Source: Apostichopus japonicus
Lineage: Eukaryota > Echinodermata > Holothuroidea > Aspidochirotida > Stichopodidae
Reading direction: 5' to 3'
Length of the DNA stretch: 64,000 nucleotides
Assembly: GCF_037975245.1 (NCBI RefSeq)
Contig: NC_092582.1
Coordinates: forward strand, 1,320,001 to 1,384,000
Below, in pieces: positions 36,180 to 48,800 of this stretch. Below the pieces are notes generated by a model. The model did no database searches. It worked only from the letters and a program-made list of their open reading frames with translations, and was not told the origin of the DNA. The position numbers and the translations under genes are program-made. The first letter of the stretch is position 1. Every line of letters starts with the position of its first letter.

Positions 36180-36700
36180 GTTAAAAACCCCTCTCTGGTA
36201 TCACAACGAGGATGTTGGTACGCAGCGCAGCAGTGCTAATAACAATGCGTCTTAAACACCTCAATACTAGGACTCTCTTTAACAGCCAAGGATTGCGTAT
36301 GCCATTCTTTTTTAGTCCTAGGATAGAAACTATACTGAAAAGCACGATGATTATGTGGAATTTGAGTATAGCGGCCACGTCTCCCTGGTTTTAAGAAAGG
36401 ATTAGTCTCGTTTGGGCTGAAACTAGGCCATTAATAATTTGATAAAAAAGCATGAGTCTGGCCCTTTTCCTTCTTTCTGTGAGGGGTTCCCATTTCAAAA
36501 TCTCCAAGATCTCAGTGACGCTGGATTGCCTACGGATATCACAAGTTACAAAACGTGCTGCCTTCCTTTGAATTTTTTTCTATTTGATCTTGGTGTGAGA
36601 CCTTACAAGGGTCCCAAATGGAGCTGCATATCCACAACAAATTTAGAAATGTTGCAAAATCTCCCATCCTGCCCGTTATACTTTAATTACACGCCTTTAA
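36180..36700 (-). pseudogene. LINE ORF2 C-terminal fragment
   Basis: On the minus strand two typical non-LTR RT C-terminal stretches are readable in shifted frames: AARFVTCDIRRQSSVTEIL with LKWEPLTERRKRARL near 36.44-36.55 kb, and YSFYPRTKKEW near 36.31 kb, followed by SPSIEVFKTHC. The order fits the 3' end of a CR1/Jockey-like element. Frameshifts and the lack of a polymerase core make it a dead fragment. The hAT-like element at 36712 lies at its 5' side. Confidence 0.75.
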
Positions 36701-36711
36701 ATAACCATAGA

Positions 36712-37068
36712 CAAGGGCGTAGGAACTGGGGGGGCTGGGGGGGCGCCAGCCCCCCCAGTGAAAAATGTGGAGGGGCGGAAGTATCATTCCACCCCCCCGG
36801 TTCGCAGGTCAGAAAACCCCTTTTTCATTTCCAAATGAGAAAAAAAAATCTCATTTGGAGCACCAAATTGCATCTAAGGCCAGTTGAAAATACAAAATTA
36901 AGTTTACAAAATGGAGTGGGTGTTGAAGTGTGCTATATTGCACCAAATTGCATCTGAGGCCACCTGGAAATGCAAAAAATTCCAAAGGGGAGGGGGACAC
37001 CCCCTCCCCTTAGACCGGCCATCAGTCTTCAGCCCCCCCCCACTCAAAAGTACCTTCCTACGCCACTG
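36712..37068. mobile_element. Non-autonomous hAT-like element, 357 bp, perfect 8-bp target duplication
   Basis: Starts CAAGGGCGTAGGAACTGGG and ends AGTACCTTCCTACGCCACTG, giving inverted termini (GGCGTAGGAA / TTCCTACGCC). ACCATAGA flanks it directly on both sides (36704-36711 and 37069-37076). The interior is G-rich then C-rich and includes a GGAGGGGGACACCCCCTCC hairpin. No coding capacity. Confidence 0.85.
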
Positions 37069-37118
37069 ACCATAGATGTACAGATATACCTCACACAGGC
37101 GATCAAAGAGATTGAAAC

Positions 37119-37300
37119 AAACCGAGGGAGTGGGTGCAGTGATTCTATCTGCACATAAACCCTGTGATAACATAAACAACTAACCGAGGGAGTGGGTGCA
37201 GTGATTCTATCTGCCCATAAACCCTGTGATTACATAAACAACAAACCAAGGGAGTGGGTGCAGTGATTCTATCTGCCCAAAACCATGTGATAACATCTTC
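37119..37300 (+). repeat. 62-bp minisatellite, three copies
   Basis: The unit contains ACCGAGGGAGTGGGTGCAGT, GATTCTATCTGC and AAACCCTGTGATAACAT. Copies start at about 37121, 37183 and 37245, with few differences. Confidence 0.85.
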
Positions 37301-39187
37301 AAACACCTTTCAAACTATGGAGTAAGCAGGAGGAGAGAGAGAGGCGGGTTGAATCAGTGTTTGTTTTTATCTTATAGGATCTTTGGAATTAATCTGCAAT
37401 TTTAGATGAAACTAGTTCAATTTAAATTAATCTGCAATTAACAAAGGTACAGTAACTAGTAAAAAAAAATAACTTCTCCCCAGCCAATAGATTCCATGAT
37501 CAATGATTGGATGGAGATGGCAGAGGGGAAGTGTGGGTGTATGGTATAAAATAACAAGACAATGTACCAAGATTTTAGGTAGAATTGCCCCCCCCCCCCC
37601 CAAACCCTCCCATGCCCTTCACTATAATTGCATCTTTAAGAAAACCTTGTTTATAAACATAGAAAACGTCAACTTTCAGTTTGAAATCGACTGAAATATT
37701 GCAAACACTTTGATTGTCATTGTAAGCGGTACATTATAGGCTGTTAACAGATTTTAACAAACAGACACACACAGAGACAGGCAGAAAAGAAACAGATAAT
37801 GAATACATTATATATATGAAGCATATCAATCTATTTAGTGTATATTAAAATGTGCTGAACGTTATAAGACTGTTTTAATTAGTATCAATATATAGTACAA
37901 AAATATTCCTGGTGTAAAAAGGTATAAAATAAGAGGTATTCCACTAATAAGCTGTGTGACCTATCTATATTAACATCCACAACAAAATAGATCTTTTACC
38001 ATTTTATTTCATTTGCTCTGTTTCCACCTTTCGTAGTACAAAGAATACATGCCCAGTGTGCGAATTTCCTAGAAAACGTCATGATCACTAATATTTTCTG
38101 ATTTTTAATATCTTGAAGAGGAATCTCCTTATTCTTCTCCTCATACAACCAAAATCTCATTATTGCAAGAGTAGCATAATGATATTAAACCATTCTAGAA
38201 AATTCCAGTTTTGATTCTTACTCTCAACTGTTGAACCGCATTACTCGTTTTCATTTCTTTTTAAAATAATTTCCAGTTTCAATTTTCACCAACTTCCATT
38301 ATAAAAAAACAACTTTACTTTACGTAACATTCAGTGTTAAGTTTAAAACAATGGTTTCCATTACATTTTGACATTACATTTATTACTTTAAAAACACTGT
38401 TCATGTGAGCTTTAACATGGATTAAAAACAGGATTTTCAGCCCGGTAACAATGCCACCATCACAGGTGGTGATTTCAATAACAAAGAATCCTGACTCCGC
38501 TAACTGGATCAATAATCAGCCTGCATTTAACAGGGAAACTGAAACAAATTTGTGACCCACTCAAAGCTGATGGTTTGCACATGATTGCATTAACTCACAG
38601 ACTTGGCAGCTTCAGCCTCTGTACTTCACAAAATCATTGTCATAATCATTATAAATAGTACTTTTTCCAAGATTGTTGCTTGCAGTCACAACATGATATT
38701 CAACTTAACTAGTATAAATTGCTGATTGCACTTACAAGTTTGGCACACACTGCTACTGAACAGAACATTTGCTTCTTTTTCCAACCTGTTGAAGTTATAA
38801 TTTTGTAAAATAAACTTTTATTTCTAAGTAAAATGTCTAATATTGATACATTCATATATCATTTCCAATATACAATTTAATTGATAATCTACACCAGATG
38901 TGAAATAGAGAATGTGAAATAGAGAATGTGAAATAGAGAATGAGATGTGGAATAGAGAATAGACCTAAGAGTGAGAGGCAGGTGGTGTGTTAAGGACTCT
39001 CTCATCCTTTCAGGTTTACCTTAGCACAAACCTTGGTTTAGTGTTATATCTATATATTCTCTACTGCAGTGCTTTACTAAACTGTACAGTAATTCTATAT
39101 TGTACTACACTATACAAGTTAAAGTGAAATTCCTTGTGGATTCACTGTCAATAATAACCTGAACTGTCTCAGTGAGTTTCCTATCTG
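37301..39187. other. Intergenic or 3'-flanking sequence of the DNase II gene
   Basis: AT-rich, without a recognisable gene. It lies downstream of the minus-strand DNase II stop, so part may be its 3' UTR. A minus-strand AATAAA (TTTATT on +) occurs at 38818-38823 but is only one of several candidates. A short GAATGTGAAATAGA tandem lies near 38.91 kb. Confidence 0.4.
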
Positions 39188-39715
39188 CCATAGCCTTTAG
39201 ACTGTCATCCGCTTTAACCAGCCTGAGTTTCTCTCATATCTATCTCAATGAGACCTTACCCATCTGTCCTAGCCTATACTCTCCCAGTGAGTGTCTCTTA
39301 TACCTGCCTCAATGAGACCTTACCCATCTGTCCTAGCCTATACTGCCCCAGTGAGTGTCTCTTATATCTGTCTCAATGAGACCTTACCCATCTGTCCTAG
39401 CCTATATTGTCCCAGTGAGTGTCTCTTATATCTGTCTCAATGAGACCTTACCCATCTGTCCTAGCCTATACTGCCCCAGTGAGTTTCTCTTATATCTGTC
39501 TCAATGAGACCTTACCCATCTGTTCTAGCCTATACTGCCATAATGAGTGTCTCTTATATCTGTCTCAATGAGACCTTATCCCATCTGTCCTAGCCCATAC
39601 TGCCCCAGTGAGTGTCTCTCAATGAATCCTTATCCCTCTGTCCTAACCTATACTGTCCTAGTGAGTGTCTCTTATATCTGTCTCAATGAGACCTTATCCA
39701 TCAGGTCTAGTGATT
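39188..39715 (+). repeat. 64-bp minisatellite in DNase II 3' flank
   Basis: About eight copies, six at an exact 64-bp period (AGACCT at 39251, 39315, 39379, 39443, 39507 and 39571). The unit includes CCCATCTGTCCTAGCCTATA, CCCAGTGAGTGTCTCTTATA and TCTGTCTCAATG. It lies 90 bp beyond the DNase II stop codon, so it may be transcribed in the 3' UTR. Confidence 0.88.
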
Positions 39716-39804
39716 CAATGGTCAGGTTTCTTTCACATAACTTCATCTCCAGTAACTGTGGTTGGCTTTGTTGGTGAGTGGAACGCTTTATATTTCTGCA
39801 GTAC

Positions 39805-42800
39805 CTACAATGTACCTTGACACTGTTCCACATCGCTGACTATCTTCTGATACTGCTCCCAAACATCTGAACTGTTTAGGCACATTGTACCACCCCCTCT
39901 TTTATACTGGGCAAGCTGTAATTAGAAGGGGAAAAAATCCACATATTAATATTCAGACTATTTGTAACTCACCTGTAAAGTCAACTATTATCTTATTTTA
40001 CTCTGTTCAGACTACCATAACTGGCACCATTACTGGTGAAGAAACTGTACTTCTACAGAAATTGAACAGAGTTTATCATTGGTCAGTCATAATAAGCCTA
40101 CTTGTGCATGTTTTAAGCACATTGAGAGAGTTAGACTTATCAGAACAGAGAACTTAAGAAGACAATGAGTAAAATTTGCCAACTCAAAATTCATGTTACA
40201 CGCTAAAAACTATCCAGGTGTACGTAAAAAAGTTCATTATGAAATAGTATTCACAAAATAGAGTGACCACTGACATGACATCAAAATGGAAGACACATCG
40301 ATCACCGAGGATATGACGTGACAACTTAGTCGTCTGGGAGCTGCTACTTATGAACAGTGTTTAAAACATGTGGCCCCAGCTTCTACATTTGGCCATGCAA
40401 GTACTGAATTTATGTACACAATAACAAACAATCAAGGGCAATACATGGGGTTGCAGATCTCAACTACTCTGCATAATTTAGGCCAATTTGACGAGACCTA
40501 CATTGACACTTGACCTCAAATCCTTAGTGCTATTTTAATATTCCTATTATTCTCTCCATATCTTGTGGTTGAATGACCTTTTCCAACATACTGACAAGTA
40601 GGTAACGGCTACAAATGAGTATTTGGGGTGTTTGACCTTTGACCTTTAATGTTGCCAATCATGCAGGCACAAGTTTTCATGGTCATGCAGGCACCTACCC
40701 ACCAAGTTTGAACGTGATCGGACTTATATTGTAGGATGTGTGTGCAACTCACTCTTTTGCACAATTTGTCTTCTGACCTCAATTGACCTTTGACCACGAC
40801 CCTAAACACCTAAATCTGTCCTATTTTAACATTCTTCTCATCATTCTCTACATATCTTGTGCTGTAAAGACTTCCTACATGTTGACAAGTAGAAAAACCC
40901 ATACAAGTGTGAAAAGCCCAATTGTTAGGTTTCTTGACCTGTGACCTCTGACATATGATGTCAGTAATCATGCAGCATCAGGTTACCTGGTCAGGCACCT
41001 CCCTGCCAAGTTCGAACTTGATCAGACTTACCGTCTAGGAGGAGTTTGCGACATTTTCCGCACAATTTGACCTTTGACCTCAGTTGACCTTTGATTCTGA
41101 CCTTAAGCACCTATCCTATTTTAAAATTTGTCTCATCATTCTTTACATATCTTGTGGTTTCAAGACTTTTCCTACATGTGGACAAGCGAAAATTGGCTAA
41201 AAACCAAGTTTGAGTTTTCTTGACCTTTTGACGTCACTAATCAGGCAGTTTACTTGGTCAGCTGGCACCTACCCACCAGGTTTAAAATTGATCAGACTTA
41301 CGGTATAGGAGGAGTTTGCGACACACAATTTTGCTCACTCAAACACAAAAACACCTCCTTACATTTCCGATGTGGGGTGAAGTACAAGATCGAATCTCCC
41401 TATACATTACATTATTATTATTTATTATTATTAATAATATAAATTTTGTATCATACAAATAATAATAATACAAGTAGGGAGATGAGATAACAAAAATTGT
41501 GCAACCAGATCTAAGTATGGTACCTTCCTTTGTTTGTACCTTAGTAAATACTTATGCGTACATATGTACGTTACTGTGCTGAGGACAGTACAATATATAC
41601 AGAAATACATGTCAAACTAGAGCCTTTTAAATGTCTCTACCTACAGTATGGAATGCAGATTGCTTGGTTTTGTTTCAAATGTTCCTCTTTTTTATAAGAT
41701 ATGCCTTTCATACATGTGTCGGGGCGAGAGGTTGTAATGTTATGCAAATTCTACGCACATGTTTATTTTGCTGTGCCTGCATTCGTCCCTCATCACTACA
41801 AACTGCCTCCCCACTCTTGAAACCTCCCCATCATCTGGTTAAATGACCAACTGTTTCTTTAAAGAGGTTCCAATTTTACATTTCATATGATGGCAAAGGC
41901 CATCAGTCTAGTGGATTCCTAATAACACCTGAATCCATCGAGTAGATAAAGTAATCGTACTTGGGCACTCTAATTTGGGAACTCTAATAACACCTGAATC
42001 TATCCAGTAGATAAAGTAATCGTACTTGGGCACTCTAATTTGGGAACTCTAATAACATGCTGAATCTATCCAGTAGATAAAGTAATCGTACTTGGGCACT
42101 CTAATTTGGGAACTCTCATAACACCTGAATCTATCAAGTAGATAAAGTAATCGTACTTGGGCACTCTAATTTGGGAACTCTGATAACACCTGAATCTATC
42201 TAGAAGATAAAGTAATCGTACTTCGGCACTCTAATTTGGGAACTCTAATAACACCTGAATCTATCTAGTAGATAAAGTAATCCTACTTGGGCACTCTAAT
42301 TTGGGAACTCTCATAACACCTGAATCTATCTAGTAGATAAAGTAATCCTACTTGGGCACTCTAATTTGGGATCTCTGATAACACCTGAATCCATCAAGTA
42401 GATAAAGTAATCGTACTTGGGCACTCTAATTTGGGAACTCTAATAACACCTGAATCTATCTAGTAGATAAAGTAATCGTACTTGGGCACTCTCATTTGGG
42501 ATCTCTGATAACACCTGAATCCATCAAGTAGAAAAAGTAATCGTACTTGGGCACTCTAATTTGGGAACTCTAATAACACCTGAATCTATCTAGAAGATAA
42601 AGTAATCATACTTGGGCACTCTAATTTAGGAATTCTAATAACACCTGAATCCATCTAGTAGATAAAGTAATCCTACTTGGGCACTCTAATTTGGGATTTG
42701 TCATTTTGTGCGTAACTGCCAAACTTGTCTGTCTACTTGAAATGTATAATTGCCTCACCATTCTATTAATATCTCCAACACAGATAACTTGGAGACTGGA

Positions 42801-45800
42801 GTTAGTCATGGCCAGTTTCGAATGATCCCTGGTTGAAGGGAAGTTGACATCAGGGAATTTCATCATCTTGATGTTCAAAACATGATAATCACTGCTGCAG
42901 TTTGATCGTAGCTTTCCACGGCCATTTTGCCATGTCTCTGTTTGGAGCCCGGTTTTCATGTCTGGTGCCATCCAGTCAAAGTATAGATCTGAGCAAAATA
43001 AATATATATAGCAGTTAGTCGTGTTTTACTCTAAATCAAAAACATATTCCATCCAGCAGCAGGATTCACTCAGGTCACCCATGGTACCATGACCTTTAAC
43101 CTTCCTATACTCCTCCAATCTCTTCTTTGTTTTGCTGAATTAACTGGACCTACAACTAATGTGTTTAAAAAACACTATCTGAGCTGCACTGTATAACCAC
43201 AAGCCTGTAACTTCCATTTATTTAAACAGCGAATGGTAACCAGCGAATGGACGAGAGACTTACTACTCCTTGTTAAGGGATTGACGAGTTCTCCCGATCA
43301 TGCGTAATTGGTTGTAACAAGAGCGACTAATTAAATTTATATGGTTTTCCATAGACAAATACGAGTCGAACAACACTCCAAGATTCCGTACTGATGTCGA
43401 GGGTGGAATAACCCCCTTAATGATCAGTATATTGACATCAGAGCGGAAACATCTCTTCAACGGCTCTCGATTATTTACTTATTTTCTGTCTTTCGTGCAT
43501 TTTTCTGGCCTCATTCTGAGGCATTTAACATTATCCTGTGAAACAGGAGGATTTTATTACGAATTTGGCATAACACTGATGTAAAACGATACAAGTGCCA
43601 AGGCGCCACTTGGCGCCAGGCTTTATCTCAGAAAATGAGTACCGGATCCGCGAAAATGCCGCCAAATAGTTTCGTGTTGAAAACCAACAGTGTGAAGCTT
43701 GTTGATGCCAATTTTAAATCTACGGACATATTGAAGTCTTTGGCCAACGACATTGGAAAGAAAAATATTTTCGGGTGTGTTAAGACTCAAGGACAGTGGA
43801 TCTTAACGGTAAAAAACAAAGAAGATGCAGAACTTATTCAAGAAACTGAATTAAAAATAGGGAATGAGGTATGTGACATCATGGGAGTGACCAAGACCAT
43901 CATAACCGTAAGTGTTTTTGGAGTCCCAATGTACATTACCGATGATGAAATCTCCGGAAAACTGGAAGAATACGGATGCAGACTAAGATCCCCATGGGTA
44001 CGTAAATATTACGAAGACTACCCCGACATAGAAAATGGCATCAGGTACGTTAGACTTGAATTACCAAACAGTGTAAAGTCTCTACCGTACGCAATCACTA
44101 TAGAGGGAACTCACTTAAGATTAAAGCACAATGGACAATCACGGGTGTGTAATCTCTGCTTATCAGATGATCACATAATGCGAGAGTGCCCACAATACAC
44201 GTGTAGAGAGTGCGGTCAACAAGGGCATTCAAGGAACCGCTGCCCTGAAATCCTCTGTTACAAATGCAACAAGCTGGGCCACACGAGTTACCACTGCGAT
44301 GAAAAGGACGACACGGAAACAATGGATGAGGACACAGAAATCGAGAACCCAATTGACAAGCCAACGACTCACGAGGACACAGAGAAACCAACGACTTATG
44401 AAGCACAGGAAAGTGAATTGGGACCTGCGAATACTGGGGTATTAACAAAAGATAAAGATGAGGAATGTGTTAGTGACCTGAAAGAGAGAAGTCGGCAGAC
44501 TAAAGTTCAACCGATAACGGAGAGCGAATTAAATCAACAAGTCGGCGCAAAGATAAAGCGAACCCTATCATCGAATGATGGAGCAGACTGGATAGTCGTA
44601 AAAAAGAATAGCACAAACCAGCAACAGAGGAAGAACATCTCCAGGCCCAACGTCACAACCACCAGGCGATATCACACAAGGGAAAGGGAACGAACAGAAC
44701 CAAAATAAGATTTATATTCTCTTACTTACCAATTATAATGTTATCACTAATGGCGTCACCTATACTCAACGATATTAACGGCCTCAGGGAAAATAATGTC
44801 TCGTGTAAGTACCATAACATAGACTCTTATAACAATCTGCCCCCTCATCACGGTACTGTATATCACTGTACCACCACAACAGTCGTACCCTAAACAATAA
44901 GTTTGACGATGTTCATTTCTGTATTAAATAATGACTTTACGGTAATTGGATTCACAGAAACCTGGCTCAATGATAATTTTTCTCCCCTCAAAAAATTGGA
45001 TAATTACAAACTTGTTGAAAAACATCGTAACAATAAACGGGCGGTGGAGTCTGTCTATTTGTATATAAAGATATAAGTTTTATTTGTAGACCAGACCTAT
45101 CAATTTTTAATAATTCTATAGAATCTCTCTTTACAGAGGCTACTAACATAAATTCAAAAGATAAATTTCTTATCGGCATAGTCTACAGACCACCTAATGG
45201 TTCTTTAGATGAGTTTAATGTTAATCTGGAAAATATTTTCAATATCATTTCGAATAAAAACTGTGAAACCTATATACTGGGAGATTATAATATTGATTGA
45301 ACTAATGCAATCAAATCAACTACGTTTTTAAATATTCTCTATTCGAACAGATTCATCCCTACAATAACTGTCCCAACTCGTATTAGTAGCATTACTACAA
45401 GCCTGATAGATAACATCATTACAAACGATGATTCTACGATTACTTCAGGGGTTCTCATCACTGATATAAGTGACCATTTTCCGATATTTCTAAAAGTGGT
45501 AGGGAAGAAAATCAGATCTAACAACACCATCTATAGACGTAATTACAATACTAACAACGTAAAGCGGTTTACTTCTGAAATAAGGGACACGTATTGGGAT
45601 AATGTTTTAAACGAAAATGATGTCAATTCTGCTTATAATACCTTTTTTAATGATCTCAATTCAACTTATAATAATTGTTTTCCTATTCGCCAAATCAATC
45701 ATAAACAGCGTCGTAGAAAGAAACACCCATGGATTACGAATGGTACTTTGACTTCCATTAAAAGGAAGCACAAACTTTACAGATGTCAGTTAAAGTCTCC

Positions 45801-48800
45801 CACAGATTTGTACAAGTCTATACATACAACGTATCGTAATAAGCTTAATCAAGTAATCAGACTTTCGAAAAAGCTCTATTTTGACAATAAATTTAATGAG
45901 AGCAGAAATAACACAAATCATACATGGCGTACTATTAATGAAATGTTGCACAATAACCGTAAAGAATCATCATATCCTGCTGTTTTCAAAGATGGTGACC
46001 AAGAAACCAGTGATGAAAATATCATTGCGAATAACTTCAACAATTTTTATGTAAATCTTGGACCATCGCTTGCTAGTAAAATAAAAAACAAAGGTAAATC
46101 ACATGAAACCATCTGTGATAACAATAGTCATTCAATATTCACATGCCCAGTCACTGAAGAACTAATTAAAATTGCAACTTCCAACTTAAAACCCAATAAA
46201 GCAGCAGGATATGATGATTTCAAACCTGGTATTATAAAAAATGTTATTCCTTTTATTGCTAAGCCTTTGACCCATACAGTATATGTAATTTATCATTTAA
46301 CACTGGCGTATTCCCAGATAAACTTAAAACGGCAAAGGTTATACCAATCTATAAAAAGGGAGATTCAAATGTATATGAGAATTATCGACCGATTTCATTG
46401 CTTTCCTGTTTTTCTAAAATCATAGAACGACTTATGTTCAATCGCATATTTAACTTTCTTAACCAATATAATATTCTCTGTAAAGAACAGTACGGCTTTC
46501 GACCCAAACATTCTACTGAACTGGCTTTGGCAGATGCACTTAACAGTTTACATACTAGTCTTAATAATGGCAAAAATTGCATTGGTGTATTCCTCGACCT
46601 TTCGAAGGCGTTTGACACGATCGATCATACTAAAAGAGTGTATAGCAAATACAGAAATGTACTCACAACAGTTGTTAAAACTGCTATGAAAATGCATTAT
46701 AAAAATCTTATTGAAAGTAATAAAGATGACACTTCCAAATTATGGAAGGTTATTAACAATATACTCAGTAAAAATGTAAGCATTAATTGTAATAAAGAGT
46801 TTATTTGTAATGGTCAACATATTACTAATGCTAACGATGTGGCTGACGGTTTTATTAATTATTTTTCGTCCATTGCGAACACTTTGACTGATAAGATTCC
46901 TTTAAGTCACAGTAATCCCTTGCATGGCATTACTAATGATATAAAGCAGTCGTTTATGATGCTTCCAACCTGCACTAAGGAGGTAAAAGGCTATATTATT
47001 AAGCTAAAAAGTGGTAAAAGTCCAGGTCATGATAAAATTACCAATAATGTTATAAAGCATATTAATGATTTTATTGCGGCTCCGCTTGCTCACATTATTA
47101 ATTGTTCGTTTTCTAGTGGAATATTTCCATCAGAGCTAAAAGTTGCAAAAATTATTCCTATTTTCAAATCTGGAGATCATAAGTTGTTTTCTAATTACAG
47201 ACCTGTCTCACTTTTAACCACTATTTCCAAAATTGTTGAACGACTAGTGTATGACAGATTGATTAAGTTCATTGATAAGCACAACATTTTAAATGAACAT
47301 CAGTATGGTTTTCGGAAAAACTATTCAACTTATCTTGCAGCTGTCGACTTAATTGATAGTATATCATGTGGCTTAGATAATAAGATGTCTACTGTTGGTA
47401 TTTTTATTGATTTATCAAAGGCTTTCGATACCATTGATCATTCTATTTTATTAAAGAAGCTTCTTGCTTATGGAGTACGTGGAATTTCCTATAACTGGTT
47501 TCAAAGTTATCTAAGTAATCGTATAAACTATGTATATTATAACGGAGTTACATCTGCAAGGTCCATTTGTAATGTTGGTGTTCCACAGGGTTCTATTTTA
47601 GGCCCACTTCTTTTTCTTATGTACATTAATAATATTTCTCATTCTTCTACTAAGGGAAACTGTTTTATTTGCTGACGACACTACAATCTTATTTCAGAAG
47701 GATAATATAACTGATGCAATTCTAGAAGCAGAAAAAGAGTTTACTCATATTATTAACTGGCTTAATGCAAATAAGTTGTCTCTGAATTTATTAAAAACTA
47801 ATATTCTTATATTCGACAATAAATTACATGATACTACTAATATTCCCATCAATATTGATGGCACTATTGTATTAACCACAGCAACTACTAAGTTTCTCGG
47901 TACTATTATCGATTGTAACCTTCACTGGAAAAATCATATTTCATATATCTGTAGTAAAATTGCCGGTGCAAATGGAATTATTTATAGATTAAAACATGTT
48001 CTTCCGAAAGATACATTATTGACTTTATATAATACTCTAATACCACACCTGAATTATAATTTACTTGCTTGGGGAGGTGCAAATAAATCACTGTTGCATA
48101 ATTTATATAAACTGCAAAAACGTGCAGTTCGTAACATTTGTATTGCGCCGTATACTGCTCACTCGGGTCCTCTTTTTAAGAGTCTGAACGTTTTAACTAT
48201 TTTTGATTTATTTGATTATCAGCTAGGTATTTTTATGTTTAAGTTTAATAATGGAAATCTTCCTCCTATTTACAACTCATATTTTCATTATAGATATAAT
48301 ATGCATCATTACAACACTAGATCTATGTATTCTCTAAACATTCCATATTCATGAACTAGACTTAGTCCCAGATTCGCTCAAGTGGTGTTACTCTCTGGAA
48401 TTCATTCTCATCTAATCTCACTGAATTGAATATTACTTTATATACTTTTAAAAATAGGTTGAGGAAAAAATTGATGTCGACTTCATATTACATATAATTA
48501 CATGCATATTTAAACCATTCTTTAATGTTGCTGTTATTCTTTTGTAATTAGCACATTGCTAATTATTTTCTTTATTTCTTTTCCTTTCTTTATTGTAAGG
48601 GGTCAGACTCGAAAAGCTTTGCTTATTCTGACTCCTCTACCCATCATATGTATATATATATATACTGATTTTTGCATATCATTTATTATATGTAAGTATA
48701 TTAATTTACTATTACTCATGTTATAAAATATGAATTAATGATTATGATGATGATGGTACAAAATAAACTTGAACTTGAACTATCCTTATCAATAAATTAT

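Noticed and set aside
41915-42700. CRISPR-like array (regular repeats of about 65 bp)
   Set aside because: There are no unique spacers. The whole unit is repeated, and the setting is an intron of an animal gene.
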